A program made the translations under genes and the position numbers. Shown here one piece after another: positions 1 through 11,284 of a stretch of DNA of 64,000 nucleotides. The notes under the pieces are model-generated. The model saw nothing but the letters and a program-made list of their open reading frames with translations. It searched no databases and was not told the origin of the DNA. This stretch comes from Halomonas daqiaonensis (GTDB lineage Bacteria; Pseudomonadota; Gammaproteobacteria; Pseudomonadales; Halomonadaceae), in the NCBI RefSeq assembly GCF_900109725.1, contig NZ_FOBC01000007.1, positions 62,001-126,000 of the forward strand. The letters run 5' to 3'. Each line of letters starts with the position of its first letter. Position 1 is the first letter of the stretch.

Positions 1-17
1 TATACATATAAACAGTA
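1..17 (+). promoter_or_regulatory. Partial LexA (SOS) box upstream of umuDC
   Basis: The window opens inside an AT-rich element ending ACAGTAT, 20 bases before the umuD start codon. Its right half matches the LexA consensus CTG-N10-CAG and resembles the E. coli umuDC operator. The left CTG half would straddle the window edge: position 1 is T as expected, but position 2 is A rather than G. LexA control of umuDC is established for the family; calling this copy the operator is inference, because the left half cannot be read in full. Confidence 0.6.
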
Positions 18-36
18 TTTGGCGGAGAGGCCTCTG

Positions 37-492
37 ATGTCGTCGATATCCACCACCGCCCGGATGATCGGCCGCGCCGTGCTGCTCCCCGGCGAGTCGG
101 CCCAGCCGCTGATGGGCTGCCGGGTTCGGGCGGGCTTTCCCAGCCCCGCCGACGACCACCTGGATGTGGAGATCGACCTGCACGCCCATGTGGTGAAGCG
201 CCCGGCCGCCACCTACTTCGTGCGCGCCGAGGGCGACTCCATGCTGGGTGACGGTATCCACGACGGCGATCTGCTGGTGGTGGACCGCAGCCTGGAGCCG
301 CTGCCCGGGCGGGTGGTGGTGATCGCCGTGGATGGCGAGCCCACCGTGAAGCGCCTGGAACGCCGTGGCGAGCAGACCTTCCTGATGGCCAGCAACCCGC
401 GCTTCGCGCCGATTCCGCTGGCGGGCCGCGAATGTGAGGTGTGGGGCGTGGTCACCCATGTGCTCCATGCATTGCCGGGGGGCGAGCCGTGA
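37..492 (+). CDS. umuD: UmuD, self-cleaving subunit of DNA polymerase V
   Basis: A 151-aa S24/LexA-type protein. Cleaved UmuD' joins UmuC to form the error-prone translesion polymerase Pol V. The expected self-cleavage bond is Ala32-Gly33 in CRVRAGFP. The catalytic dyad is Ser68 in EGDSM and Lys105 in EPTVKRL, with the same 37-residue separation as in E. coli (Ser60/Lys97). The ATG at 37 is preferred over an in-frame TTG at 19 because GGAGAGG lies 6 nt before it. The stop overlaps the umuC start, so the two genes are translationally coupled. A LexA-like element lies immediately upstream, implying SOS induction. Confidence 0.93.
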   Translation: MSSISTTARMIGRAVLLPGESAQPLMGCRVRAGFPSPADDHLDVEIDLHAHVVKRPAATYFVRAEGDSMLGDGIHDGDLLVVDRSLEPLPGRVVVIAVDGEPTVKRLERRGEQTFLMASNPRFAPIPLAGRECEVWGVVTHVLHALPGGEP

Positions 493-1763
493 TCGCCCTG
501 GTCGACTGCAACAACTTTTACGTCAGCTGCGAGCGTGTCTTCGACCCGCGCCTGGAGGGGCGGCCGGTCGGCGTGCTCTCCAACAACGACGGCTGTGTGG
601 TGGCGCGCTCCAACGAACTCAAGGCACTGGGCGTGGCGATGGGGGCGCCGATGCATCTGCTGCCGCCGGCCATTCGCCGCCAGGCGGTACTGCTCTCCAG
701 CAACTATGCGCTCTACGGTGACATGAGCCGGCGGGTCAATCTGATCCTGGCCGAGTTCTCGCCGGACGTGGAGGTCTACTCCATCGACGAGAGCTTCGTG
801 GGCTTTTCCGGGTTCGCCTCGGCCGGCCTGGAGGCCCATGCCCAGCGGCTGCGCGAGACCGTACGCCGCGATACCGGCATTCCGGTCTGCGTGGGGTTGG
901 CACCGACCCGGGTGCTGGCCAAGGTGGCCAACCGGGCAGCCAAGAAGCTTCCTGCCTATGAGGGCGTCTGCCTGCTCGAGGCCGACGGCCCCGCCACTCG
1001 GGCGCTGCTCGAGGGGCTGCCGGTGACCGAGCTGTGGGGCGTGGCGCGACGCACCGCCGAACGCTTGGCGCTGATGGAGATCCACACCGCCTGGCAGCTG
1101 CGCCAGGCCGATCCCAAGCAGATCCGGCGCCATTTCTCGGTGGTGCTGGAGCGCATCGTCTGGGAGCTGCGCGGTCGCCCGGCCATCCTGCTCGATGACA
1201 TCAATGCGCCGCGCCAGCGCATCATGGTCTCGCGCTCCTTCGGGCGGTTGACCGGTGCCTTGCCCGATCTGCAGGAGGCCGTGCGCCAGCACGTCGCCCG
1301 CGGGGCCGAGAAGCTGCGTGGCCAGGGCAGCCAGGCCCGGGCGCTGATGGTCTTTGTGCGCACCAACCAGCACCTGGCCGGCGAGCGCCAGTACCGCAAC
1401 AGCGTGGTGGTGCCGTTGCCGGCCCCCAGCGACGACAGCCGCGAGCTGCTCGAGGCCGCTGCTCGGGGGCTCGCGGCGATCTTCCTCGAGGGTGTGCGTT
1501 ACCAGAAATGCGGAGTGATGCTGCTCGACCTGGTGGAGGCCGACTGCCACCAGCTCTCGCTGCTGGCTCCGCGCAGCGAGGGGGCGCGCGGGCGCAGCCA
1601 GCGGCTGATGGCGACGGTGGACCGGCTCAATCGTGAGATGGGCCGTGATACCGTGCGCTTCGGCCTGCCACGCCAAGGCACCGCCTGGGCGCTGCGCTGC
1701 GAGCGGCGTACCTCGCGCTACACCACGCGCTGGAACGAGTTGATGCGGGTCAAGACACGCTGA
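489..1763 (+). CDS. umuC: UmuC, Y-family translesion DNA polymerase V catalytic subunit
   Basis: A 424-aa protein, close to the 422 aa of E. coli UmuC. The N-terminus [14 protein letters not shown] carries the first catalytic aspartate. YSIDESF, about residues 97-103, supplies the palm Asp-Glu pair typical of Y-family polymerases. Little-finger and UmuC C-terminal sequence continues to the end. I chose the GTG at 489 because it overlaps the umuD stop (GTGA) and places the conserved catalytic motif at the usual N-terminal position; the upstream in-frame codons belong to umuD. Role: lesion bypass during the SOS response as UmuD'2C. A weak dyad follows but no clear terminator. Confidence 0.95.
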   Translation: MIALVDCNNFYVSCERVFDPRLEGRPVGVLSNNDGCVVARSNELKALGVAMGAPMHLLPPAIRRQAVLLSSNYALYGDMSRRVNLILAEFSPDVEVYSIDESFVGFSGFASAGLEAHAQRLRETVRRDTGIPVCVGLAPTRVLAKVANRAAKKLPAYEGVCLLEADGPATRALLEGLPVTELWGVARRTAERLALMEIHTAWQLRQADPKQIRRHFSVVLERIVWELRGRPAILLDDINAPRQRIMVSRSFGRLTGALPDLQEAVRQHVARGAEKLRGQGSQARALMVFVRTNQHLAGERQYRNSVVVPLPAPSDDSRELLEAAARGLAAIFLEGVRYQKCGVMLLDLVEADCHQLSLLAPRSEGARGRSQRLMATVDRLNREMGRDTVRFGLPRQGTAWALRCERRTSRYTTRWNELMRVKTR

Positions 1764-1880
1764 GAAAGTGCCGGAAGCTGCAGTGGTGCGGGGTTTTCGC
1801 GGTCGGGTGCTTGCTACACTGGGGGGGCACAAAGGCGTGGTCGTTCGTCGCGCCGGAAGGTCATCGACAGGAGAAGACCC

Positions 1881-2633
1881 ATGCGCATGAAGGGCAAGAA
1901 CGTCATCGTCACCGGCGGTGCCAGCGGTATCGGCCTGGCCAGCGTGGAGCGCTGCCTGCAGGAGGGCGCCAGCGTGGTCATCGCCGACCTCGAGGGCAGC
2001 GACGGCCAGGCAAGGGCCGCCGAACTCGATGACCGCTACGACGGAGGCTGCCTGTTCAAGGCATGCGACGTCACCGATACCGCCCAGGTGGATCGCCTGT
2101 TCGAGGAGACCGTTGCGGAGCTGGGCAGTGTGGAGGCGGTGTTCAACAATGCCGGCATCGGCGGCATCTGCCCCACCGACGAGCTCGAGGACGATGACTA
2201 CCTGAAGGTCATCGATATCAACCTCAACGGGGTCTTCCGGGTGGCCCGTGCGGCGCTCAAGGTGATGTATCGCCAGGGCGGCGGCAGCATCGTCAACTGC
2301 GCCTCCATCCTCGGGGTCTTCGGCCAGTCCCAGACCGCCGCCTATACCGCTGCCAAGGGCGGGGTGGTCAACATGACCCGCACCCTTGGCATCGAAGCGG
2401 CGCCGAAGGGCGTGCGGGTCAACGCCATCGGGCCCGGTTATATCGACACCCCGCTGCTCGAGGCCCTGGATGACGACATGATCGAGGGGCTGATCAGCCT
2501 GCATCCGATGGGACGGCTGGGGCGCGCCGAGGAGGTGGCCAACGCCTTCCTGTTTCTGGCCAGCGACGAGGCCAGCTTCGTTACCGGCACCACCCTGATG
2601 GTCGACGGTGGCTTCACTGCCGGCAAGTCCTGA
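1881..2633 (+). CDS. SDR-family NAD(P)-dependent oxidoreductase
   Basis: A 250-aa classical short-chain dehydrogenase. The Rossmann dinucleotide motif TGGASGIG is near residue 12, NNAG near residue 90, and the catalytic Ser/Tyr-x-x-x-Lys is seen as CAS followed by YTAAK. It ends with the usual VDGGFTAG. An acidic residue after the second beta strand (IADLEG) suggests NAD(H) preference, which is inference. The substrate is not recognisable; homologues act on hydroxysteroids, sugars or 3-hydroxyacyl compounds. AGGAG sits 7 nt before the ATG. It appears monocistronic, lying between umuC and a hairpin that separates it from the convergent kai operon. Confidence 0.9.
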   Translation: MRMKGKNVIVTGGASGIGLASVERCLQEGASVVIADLEGSDGQARAAELDDRYDGGCLFKACDVTDTAQVDRLFEETVAELGSVEAVFNNAGIGGICPTDELEDDDYLKVIDINLNGVFRVARAALKVMYRQGGGSIVNCASILGVFGQSQTAAYTAAKGGVVNMTRTLGIEAAPKGVRVNAIGPGYIDTPLLEALDDDMIEGLISLHPMGRLGRAEEVANAFLFLASDEASFVTGTTLMVDGGFTAGKS

Positions 2634-2639
2634 GCCTTG

Positions 2640-2669
2640 CCCTGGCCGGTCGTGAGTGTCCGGCCAGGG
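2640..2669. terminator. Hairpin between convergent SDR gene and kaiB
   Basis: A perfect 10-bp GC-rich stem (CCCTGGCCGG / CCGGCCAGGG) with a 10-nt loop lies a few bases after the SDR stop and about 40 bp beyond the kaiB stop. There is no long T-run on either side, so intrinsic termination strength is uncertain. Confidence 0.5.
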
Positions 2670-2706
2670 TGATGGCGTCAGATTCGGTTGAGCAGGCCTG
2701 TCCGTA

Positions 2707-3012
2707 TCAGAGCACGGACAGGAAGTCCTTCAGCCTGTGTTCATCGGAGAGGTCCCCATAGAGCACTCGGCGGTTCCCCGAGGCGTCGATGTGCATCAGG
2801 GCGGGGGTGGCGAAGATGCCGAAGTGGATGGCCTGTTGCGGCTCATGCAACAGGTCTATCTCGCGGGCCGGAGCGTCGCTGATGCCGCTGGCGTCGAGGG
2901 CGGCCGCCAGGTTGCGTTGGGCCCGGTGGGAACGCGGCGCCTCGCCGGTCACGAAGAGGATGAGCGAGCTGTCGTGCTGGTGTTGGCCATCGTCGGCAAG
3001 CGGGCGGTTCAC
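2707..3012 (-). CDS. kaiB: KaiB-family clock/stress protein
   Basis: A 101-aa protein with the KaiB thioredoxin-like fold signature. It has LILFVTGEAP at the first strand, IDLLHEPQQA at the position of cyanobacterial VIDVLKNPQ, then the ATPAL segment and YGDLSDEHRL near the C-terminus. The GTG start overlaps the kaiC stop (GTGA), so the two are coupled. In cyanobacteria KaiB binds phosphorylated KaiC; outside cyanobacteria KaiB/KaiC pairs are linked to stress adaptation. No kaiA is present in the window. The 12-residue N-terminal lead is not part of the fold. Confidence 0.88.
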   Translation of the reverse strand: MNRPLADDGQHQHDSSLILFVTGEAPRSHRAQRNLAAALDASGISDAPAREIDLLHEPQQAIHFGIFATPALMHIDASGNRRVLYGDLSDEHRLKDFLSVL

Positions 3013-4727
3013 GGGTCGACTCCTCCCTGGTCGGCATCCCGGCGGCGCAGGATGCTGTGCTCGTGACGTTCCACCTGATCATCGGCTTCCGTCTGGTCGT
3101 GATGTTCGGCGGTCAGTGCCTCCTGCAGGCGTTCAAGCTCCTCCTGCCCCTGCTGGATAAAGCCACGGGTCTTGTCGATGTCCCGTTCCAATCGCTGTCG
3201 CTGGCGAAGGCGTTCCTTGAGCTGGCGTTGCCGCAGGGCGGCTTCCTCGCTTTCCTTCTGGACGCGCGCCGTACCCATCAGGACCTCGCTGCCATAGGGA
3301 TAGACATCGGCGAGGTCGATACCCTGGTGGGAGAGCGTCATCTCGCGGACCTGGTTGGAGTGGGCCGTTCCCCGAGACTTGACCACCGTCAGTGAGCGAT
3401 TACGCTCGCCGCCGATGACCTGGTAGCGCAGCACGATCCAGGTATCCGCCAGGGTCGAGGCATGGCTCAGGGTGGATTCGTCGAAGGGATCATCAGCCTC
3501 GGACAGCGAGGTGAGCAGCGTGGTAATGCCACGGATGCGTGTGATGGCCAGTAGACGCTCCAGGGCGAGGAAGGCACTCTCGGCACCGGACGACTTGAGC
3601 AGGGCCGAGGCCGGGTCGATGACCAGGCAGTCGGGTTGGAAGTCATCGAGCAGTTCCAGCATGGCCATGTAGTGCTCTTCGACCAATGCATCCCAACTCG
3701 CTCGTGTGACGACTTTAAGATGGCCGCTGTCGATGGGCGTCTGCAGGTCGATGCCCAGGGTGGCGACGTTGCGCACGACCTGGCGGGCGAACTCGTCGAA
3801 GCTGACCAGTAGCGCGCGCTCGCCCCGCCTGGCGGCAGCCGCAACGAAGGCTGCCCCCAGGGTAGTCTTGGAGGTCCCGGGCTGGCCGGAAACCAGCACG
3901 ATAGAGCCGCGATAGACGCCGCCATCGAGTATCTTGTCGAGTCGCTTGATGCCGGTACCGAGACGTTCGCCGGCGGCCGGTACCGATTCGGCGACGAAGG
4001 GGTCGGCATAGGGGAGATGGATGCCGGCGTCATCGATCAGCATGGCGAGCTCGTCGGGGTTGTGGCGGGTGCCCCGGTACTTGGCAATGCGAAAGCGTCG
4101 GTTGAGGCGCTTTTCCACCAGCGTGCTGGACAGCACCAGGATAGTGGACAGCATGAACTCGATGCCGCTGAGGTAATCCGGTTGGGGGCGGTTGTCACCC
4201 ATGTGCTTGCCGGTCAACAACATCGAATAGCCTTGCTCGATGCACCAGTCATTGAGCTGAGCGATCTGGTCGATGGCCGTCTGGCTGTCCGGTTGGCGAC
4301 GCAGCAGTTGATCGATGCCATCGAGTACGATCCAGCTGCCATCCACGCGTTTGGCACATAGGTCCAGCACGGCGAGGAGCCCTTCGATATCGAAGGCCCC
4401 GGAAAATTCGGCACGCCTCATCGATTGGCCGTCGATGATCTCGCAGCGTGGTGACTCCCTCAGTTGCGGCCCCCAGCGGAAGGCATCGGCATTGCGCAGG
4501 AGCTGCTCGCGCGACTCCTCGAAGCTCATGAAAACGCCGCCTTCCCCACGTTCCAGGGCGCTGGCGAGGATCTGCAGGCCGATGATGGTCTTGCCGCAGC
4601 CGGGTTCGCCGATTACCAGGGTGGCGCCGCCAGCGGGCAGCCCGCCATGGGTGACCGTGTCCAGGTCGTGAATGCCGGTGGGTCGTTTGACGAGTCCGTG
4701 TTCCGCTATCGCGTCGGTATCGTTCAT
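3009..4727 (-). CDS. kaiC: KaiC-like double-domain ATPase/autokinase
   Basis: A 572-aa protein with two RecA/RadA-like domains. CI (about 12-245) has Walker A GEPGCGKT at 40-47, a Glu70-Glu71 pair and Walker B WIVLDGID. CII (about 255-480) has Walker A GQPGTSKT at 281-288, Asp311-Glu312 and Walker B CLVIDPAS. SHAST at 421-425 aligns with the cyanobacterial phosphorylation segment SHIST, so Ser424/Thr425 are likely phosphosites. The tail (about 488-550) is a charged Glu/Arg/Gln-rich predicted coiled coil, longer than the cyanobacterial A-loop tail. AGGAGA precedes the ATG. It lies between a c-di-GMP enzyme gene (88 bp upstream) and kaiB (overlapping), suggesting one operon. Confidence 0.92.
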   Translation of the reverse strand: MNDTDAIAEHGLVKRPTGIHDLDTVTHGGLPAGGATLVIGEPGCGKTIIGLQILASALERGEGGVFMSFEESREQLLRNADAFRWGPQLRESPRCEIIDGQSMRRAEFSGAFDIEGLLAVLDLCAKRVDGSWIVLDGIDQLLRRQPDSQTAIDQIAQLNDWCIEQGYSMLLTGKHMGDNRPQPDYLSGIEFMLSTILVLSSTLVEKRLNRRFRIAKYRGTRHNPDELAMLIDDAGIHLPYADPFVAESVPAAGERLGTGIKRLDKILDGGVYRGSIVLVSGQPGTSKTTLGAAFVAAAARRGERALLVSFDEFARQVVRNVATLGIDLQTPIDSGHLKVVTRASWDALVEEHYMAMLELLDDFQPDCLVIDPASALLKSSGAESAFLALERLLAITRIRGITTLLTSLSEADDPFDESTLSHASTLADTWIVLRYQVIGGERNRSLTVVKSRGTAHSNQVREMTLSHQGIDLADVYPYGSEVLMGTARVQKESEEAALRQRQLKERLRQRQRLERDIDKTRGFIQQGQEELERLQEALTAEHHDQTEADDQVERHEHSILRRRDADQGGVDP

Positions 4728-4814
4728 CGTATCTCCTGCTCGAAAGGTTCCTCCGACATAAAAGTTCCTCCGTCATCCTGCGTGCGTCATGTCATCCCCG
4801 GAGTTATGGAGCCA

Positions 4815-7310
4815 TCAGAGGGGAGTGTCAGTGGGCGTGGGCGGTGCCAGGGGCAGACGGGAATGCTTCTCCAGCAACCAGCGGAAGTCCTCCACTTCCA
4901 GCGGCATGCTGTAATAGTAGCCTTGGCCGATTCGGCACCCCAGCTCGAGCAGGGCATCGCGCACGGCGGTATTCTCAACGCCCTCGGCTACGGTATCGGC
5001 CCCCAATACCTCGCTGATGCCCAGGATCATGGACACGAGGTTGCGGTTGAGGGGCTCGTCGAGGATTCGCCGAACGAAGCCCATGTCGATCTTGATCTCG
5101 TCGAAGGTGTATCGCTGGAGGTAGAGCAAGGACGAATAGCCGGTACCGAAGTCATCCAGGGAGAGCCGCACCCCCAGTGCATGCAGGTCATTGAGTTGCC
5201 GGCGCAGCGTCTCGGATTCCTCGCTGAACACACTTTCGGTGATCTCCAGGGTCAGGGCGGCGGGATCGATGGTGTAGGTCTCGAGCGCCTCTCTTACCTT
5301 GTGGGTGAAGTCACCCAGGCGGAACTGGTCCACTGAGACGTTCACTGAGACCCGGACCAGGTCGAGCCCCGCCTCCTGCCATTCACGCAGATGACGACAG
5401 GCCTCGAAGAGTACCCATTCGCCGATCGGGCCGATCAGCTGGCTCTGCTCGGCGACAGGGATGAACTGGCCAGGCATCTGCATGCCGCGCTCCGGGTGCG
5501 CCCAGCGGATCAGCGCCTCGCAGCCGATCATTGTGCCGGTCGCCAGGTCCACCTTGGGCTGGAAGTGCAACTCGAACTGGTCATTCTCCAGGGCGACTCG
5601 AAGCTCTCGCGTCAGGTCGATGCGCTGCTGCGCGCGCCGATCCATCTCCCGGTCGTAGCTATGGAACTGGCTGTTATCTCGCCGGCGAGTCTCATGCAGG
5701 GCGATCTCCACCTCGTGGAGCAGGGCCTCGGCGCTGCGCTCGTCCTCTCCCAGCATGGTATAGCCGCCACGGGCCTCGATCTCGATGATCAGTTCTGAAA
5801 GATGTATCGGCTGATGGAAGATGTTAGCCAGCTGATCAAGACGCTCGTAGGGTCGCGAGGCATCGTCACCGGGCAGCAAGACGATGAACTGGTCACCGCT
5901 GATACGGCCGAGCAGCGTGTTATCCGAGAGGTGTTCCCCGAGGCGACGTGCCATCTCGATCAACAACTGGTCGCCCACATGGTAACCATGGGCATCGTTG
6001 ATGCTGCGCATCTCCCGGATATCCAGCAGGGCGACGATGTCCTGAGGGTTCCAGCCGTGTCGATCGAGATGGCGCGAGAAGGCTTCGATGAAACCCAGCC
6101 GATTGGCAATGCCTGTCAGCGGATCCTCATAGGCCTGTCGCTTCAGCTCCTGTTCCGCCAACTTGCGTTCGGTGATATCCACGTGCATTACCACGGCGCC
6201 CAGGAAGCCTTGCGCCTCTTGGGCCGGTATAAGCCGAGTCGCCATCATGCGGAACCAGCGAGGCTGGTCAGGGGAATGGCAGGGATATTCGAGAGCGAAG
6301 GCGTCCCTGTCACCCGCCAGTACGGCCTGCAAGCCATCGGCTGCTTCGAGTGCCTCCTCGGCGCAGTCGCCATCGGCGGCACGGCACACCGCCAGGTAGT
6401 TGCTGCCGACCCCGAAGGTGGCGTCCCGCTGGTCATTGTCGGTGCCGAAGTGTCGCCACTGGTTGTTGACGTCGAGAATCTTGCCCGTCTCATTCAGCAG
6501 GGCGATATGGGCGGGAAGCGAGTCGATCAGTGCCCTGCGAGTGGCCAGGGCACCGGAGAGGGTCTCGACCATGGATTCCTGCTGGTCGAGCATCCGGTTG
6601 AAGGTGCGTGAGAGGTCGGCGAATTCGTCCGAGCCCGACACCGGAACGTGAACGCCATGCTCGCCGGCTTCGACCCTTTGTACAGCTTGTGAAAGCGTCC
6701 GAAGGGGGCCATTGATTCGCTTGAAGAGGAGCCCGAAGGCGGCGACGCAGAAGAGGCCGAACATGACCGCCGCACCGGCAAAGCTGGCAGCGATCCAGTT
6801 GGCATCGCGGGCGATCTGTGCCTGACGCTGGATCGTTACCTCTCGAAGCGCGGTATCCAGTTCGATACCGTAGTCGGCCACCTGATTCATGATGGCCTGG
6901 CTGTGCAGGGACAGAAGCAGCGGGCTGTCGGCCTGGCGTTGGGCATCGCTTCCCTCCTGGAGCCTGGCGGATTGCGAATAGACAGCCGAGAGGGTGCCGA
7001 CCAGGAAGTCGATGTGGTGGATGGCGCGGCGAGCGCCGGGATGATCATCCGACAGCGTTGACAAGGTCTGCTTGAGGGAGACTGCCTCGTCACGATAGCT
7101 CGCCAATCGCGACGGGGGGACACGATTGGTCAGCAGCGCGTCGCTGGCCACGGAGAACTCCCCGATGCGGTGGTGGAGATCCATCAGGGCCTTGATCTCT
7201 GCCTGTTTTTCATGCATCTCGCCCATGCTGTGCAGACCCACCAGAACCAGGGCGATAAGGCCCATTACGCAAGCGGTAATGCTGATCACGGACAGGCGCA
7301 CGAGCTTCAT
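4815..7310 (-). CDS. Membrane GGDEF/EAL c-di-GMP protein heading the kai operon
   Basis: An 831-aa inner-membrane signalling protein. TM1 is about residues 5-27, followed by a roughly 145-residue periplasmic helical sensor, TM2 about 172-196, HAMP, PAS (about 257-380), GGDEF and EAL. The GGDEF signature is degenerate (RISGDQF), so cyclase activity is doubtful. The EAL domain keeps EAL (CEALIRW), the ITES metal site (LEITES), DDFGTGYSSL and AEGVEN, indicating an active c-di-GMP phosphodiesterase. The degenerate GGDEF may act as a GTP sensor, which is inference. It is co-oriented with kaiC and kaiB, with 88 bp to kaiC. A small frame upstream ends in an ATGA overlap with its start. Confidence 0.92.
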   Translation of the reverse strand: MKLVRLSVISITACVMGLIALVLVGLHSMGEMHEKQAEIKALMDLHHRIGEFSVASDALLTNRVPPSRLASYRDEAVSLKQTLSTLSDDHPGARRAIHHIDFLVGTLSAVYSQSARLQEGSDAQRQADSPLLLSLHSQAIMNQVADYGIELDTALREVTIQRQAQIARDANWIAASFAGAAVMFGLFCVAAFGLLFKRINGPLRTLSQAVQRVEAGEHGVHVPVSGSDEFADLSRTFNRMLDQQESMVETLSGALATRRALIDSLPAHIALLNETGKILDVNNQWRHFGTDNDQRDATFGVGSNYLAVCRAADGDCAEEALEAADGLQAVLAGDRDAFALEYPCHSPDQPRWFRMMATRLIPAQEAQGFLGAVVMHVDITERKLAEQELKRQAYEDPLTGIANRLGFIEAFSRHLDRHGWNPQDIVALLDIREMRSINDAHGYHVGDQLLIEMARRLGEHLSDNTLLGRISGDQFIVLLPGDDASRPYERLDQLANIFHQPIHLSELIIEIEARGGYTMLGEDERSAEALLHEVEIALHETRRRDNSQFHSYDREMDRRAQQRIDLTRELRVALENDQFELHFQPKVDLATGTMIGCEALIRWAHPERGMQMPGQFIPVAEQSQLIGPIGEWVLFEACRHLREWQEAGLDLVRVSVNVSVDQFRLGDFTHKVREALETYTIDPAALTLEITESVFSEESETLRRQLNDLHALGVRLSLDDFGTGYSSLLYLQRYTFDEIKIDMGFVRRILDEPLNRNLVSMILGISEVLGADTVAEGVENTAVRDALLELGCRIGQGYYYSMPLEVEDFRWLLEKHSRLPLAPPTPTDTPL

Positions 7311-7543
7311 GGTCGGGTTTTCCGGCCATCGAACTTTTCGTTAATAGTTTCCTCAGCGGTCTCGCGGGTCAACTGGCTGGTTTGCATCAGCACTGTCAGC
7401 AGCGACGGACTCAGGCTCAAGTCGAATAGCGACAGATCGCCGAGGGTATCGACACGCAGAAGGCGTATGGGGATATGGGTGTTCGCAATGATACGTTTTC
7501 TTATCCAATGCCATCCTAGACAGCAGGATTGTCGAATCCGCAT
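7307..7543 (-). CDS. Possible 78-aa leader protein coupled to GGDEF/EAL gene
   Basis: A small reading frame whose TGA overlaps the ATG of the following GGDEF/EAL gene (ATGA), the same coupling seen elsewhere in this genome. The C-terminal two thirds (VDTLGDLSLFDLS to INEKFDGRK) looks protein-like and amphipathic. The first 25 residues are basic and less convincing, so the true start may be an internal codon. I recognise no family and see no strong ribosome-binding site at the ATG. It may also be a chance frame. Confidence 0.3.
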   Translation of the reverse strand: MRIRQSCCLGWHWIRKRIIANTHIPIRLLRVDTLGDLSLFDLSLSPSLLTVLMQTSQLTRETAEETINEKFDGRKTRP

Positions 7544-7666
7544 GCTCGCCAGCGTCCATGTTGAGGAGAGTCAGTAACGATCTCCTGCCAGTATGTTCAC
7601 AGGCTCTCGAGATTATCAATCAGGGTGTAGGCATTATGGCCAGGGAAATCGGAAGGCCGAGGGTGG

Positions 7667-7803
7667 TCAGCGCGACCAGCATGATCGGGGACCCACGTCG
7701 TGGTATCCCCAGGTCACGCCATTGGCGCGTGGAGCGTCGATGACTTCCGGTGCCAGTCTCAGCCAGTCGGTCAGGATCCGTTCGGTATGCTCACTGAAAT
7801 GTC
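7667..7803 (-). pseudogene. C-terminal remnant resembling a CaiB/BaiF CoA-transferase
   Basis: Immediately downstream of the CCA end of tRNA-Thr, the minus strand stays open from 7803 to a TGA at 7667. It encodes SEHTERILTDWLRLAP, then VIDAPRANGV. This resembles the conserved C-terminus of CaiB/BaiF-type CoA-transferases (G-E-H-T-x-x-x-L followed by x-L-x-x-x-G-V-I). There is no start codon and no upstream part of the gene; the frame runs straight into the tRNA. It is best read as a decayed tail left by an old rearrangement at the tRNA 3' end. The rest of the interval (7544-7666) contains nothing I can assign. The family match is by eye only. Confidence 0.4.
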
Positions 7804-7879
<76 letters not shown>

Positions 7880-7921
7880 AGCAGTGGCATGGTAGCGCCG
7901 CTTCAGGCCCGATGCCAGACA

Positions 7922-8737
7922 TCAGCGGCGTAGCCGGGTCAGCCCCTCCTGGGCGCTGGAGGCGACCAGCCGACCTTGGCGGTCGTAGATACTGCCGCGG
8001 GCGAAGCCCCTTGCCCCGCCAGCCCAGGGGCTGTCCATGTCGTAGAGCAGCCAGTCGTTGACCCTGACGTCATGGTGGAACCAGAGGGCATGGTCGAGGC
8101 TGGCGATCTGCAACTGAGGGTCGCGGAAGTCAATGCCGTGAGGCACCAGGGCGGTGGTCAACAGGTTGAAGTCGGAAATGTAGGCGAGTAGGTAGCGGTG
8201 TAACGTCTGATCGTCGGACAGGTCGCCGACCAGCCGGAACCAGAGGCGCTTGCGGGCCGGTCGACCAGCCTCGGCCTCATCGCCAAGGTGCAGGAACTCG
8301 ATGGGGTGCCCGGGAAAGCGCTCCAAGCGGGCATCGCTCTCCACAAGCGTCTCGGGTAGGGCGACGTCGGGCATGGCAGGCTGGTGGGTGATGTTCTCCT
8401 CCTCACCGTGGAAGGAGGCGCTGCAGAAGAAGATCGGCCGACCCTTCTGGATGGCCGTGACCCGGCGGGTGGTGAAGTTCGCTCCGTCGCGGATCGCATC
8501 GACCTGATAGACCACCGGGCGATGGGGATCCCCGGGGCGAAGGAAGTAGCCGTGGAGAGAGTGCGCGTCGCGCGCCGAATCGACGGTCTGACTGGCCGCC
8601 GAAAGCGCCTGGCCCAGCACCTGGCCACCGAATAGCTGGGGCAGGCCGAGGTCCTGGCTGCGGCCGCGGAACAGGTGTTCCTCCAGTGGCTCCAGGGCGA
8701 GCAGGTCTACCAGGGCGTTCAGGGCGTCGTGCTTCAT
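7922..8737 (-). CDS. tesB: Acyl-CoA thioesterase II
   Basis: A 271-aa double-hotdog thioesterase of the TesB family, hydrolysing medium- and long-chain acyl-CoA to free acid and CoA in the cytoplasm. It begins LNALVDLLALEPLEEHLFRG and contains the typical GGQVLGQAL. Next come the first hotdog core (SLHGYFLRPGDP), the second hotdog (LLAYISDF, DHALWFHHD) and the family ending GLVR-like GLTRLRR. The ATG at 8737 is preferred to codons 42 nt upstream because GGAGGAG precedes it by about 6 nt. Length is close to E. coli TesB (286 aa). It is divergent from tadA. Confidence 0.93.
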   Translation of the reverse strand: MKHDALNALVDLLALEPLEEHLFRGRSQDLGLPQLFGGQVLGQALSAASQTVDSARDAHSLHGYFLRPGDPHRPVVYQVDAIRDGANFTTRRVTAIQKGRPIFFCSASFHGEEENITHQPAMPDVALPETLVESDARLERFPGHPIEFLHLGDEAEAGRPARKRLWFRLVGDLSDDQTLHRYLLAYISDFNLLTTALVPHGIDFRDPQLQIASLDHALWFHHDVRVNDWLLYDMDSPWAGGARGFARGSIYDRQGRLVASSAQEGLTRLRR

Positions 8738-8791
8738 CGTTCTCCTCCGGGGTGATGGCATGGCGGCCATCGCTATCATACGATCGTCTGA

Positions 8792-11269
<2,478 letters not shown>

Positions 11270-11284
11270 GGTCCAGCTCGTCGA

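Noticed and set aside
213..2504. A 763-codon open frame antisense to umuDC and the SDR gene
   Set aside because: It covers three well-supported genes on the other strand, has low-complexity His/Gln/Ala-rich composition and no domain. It is a GC-rich antisense artefact.
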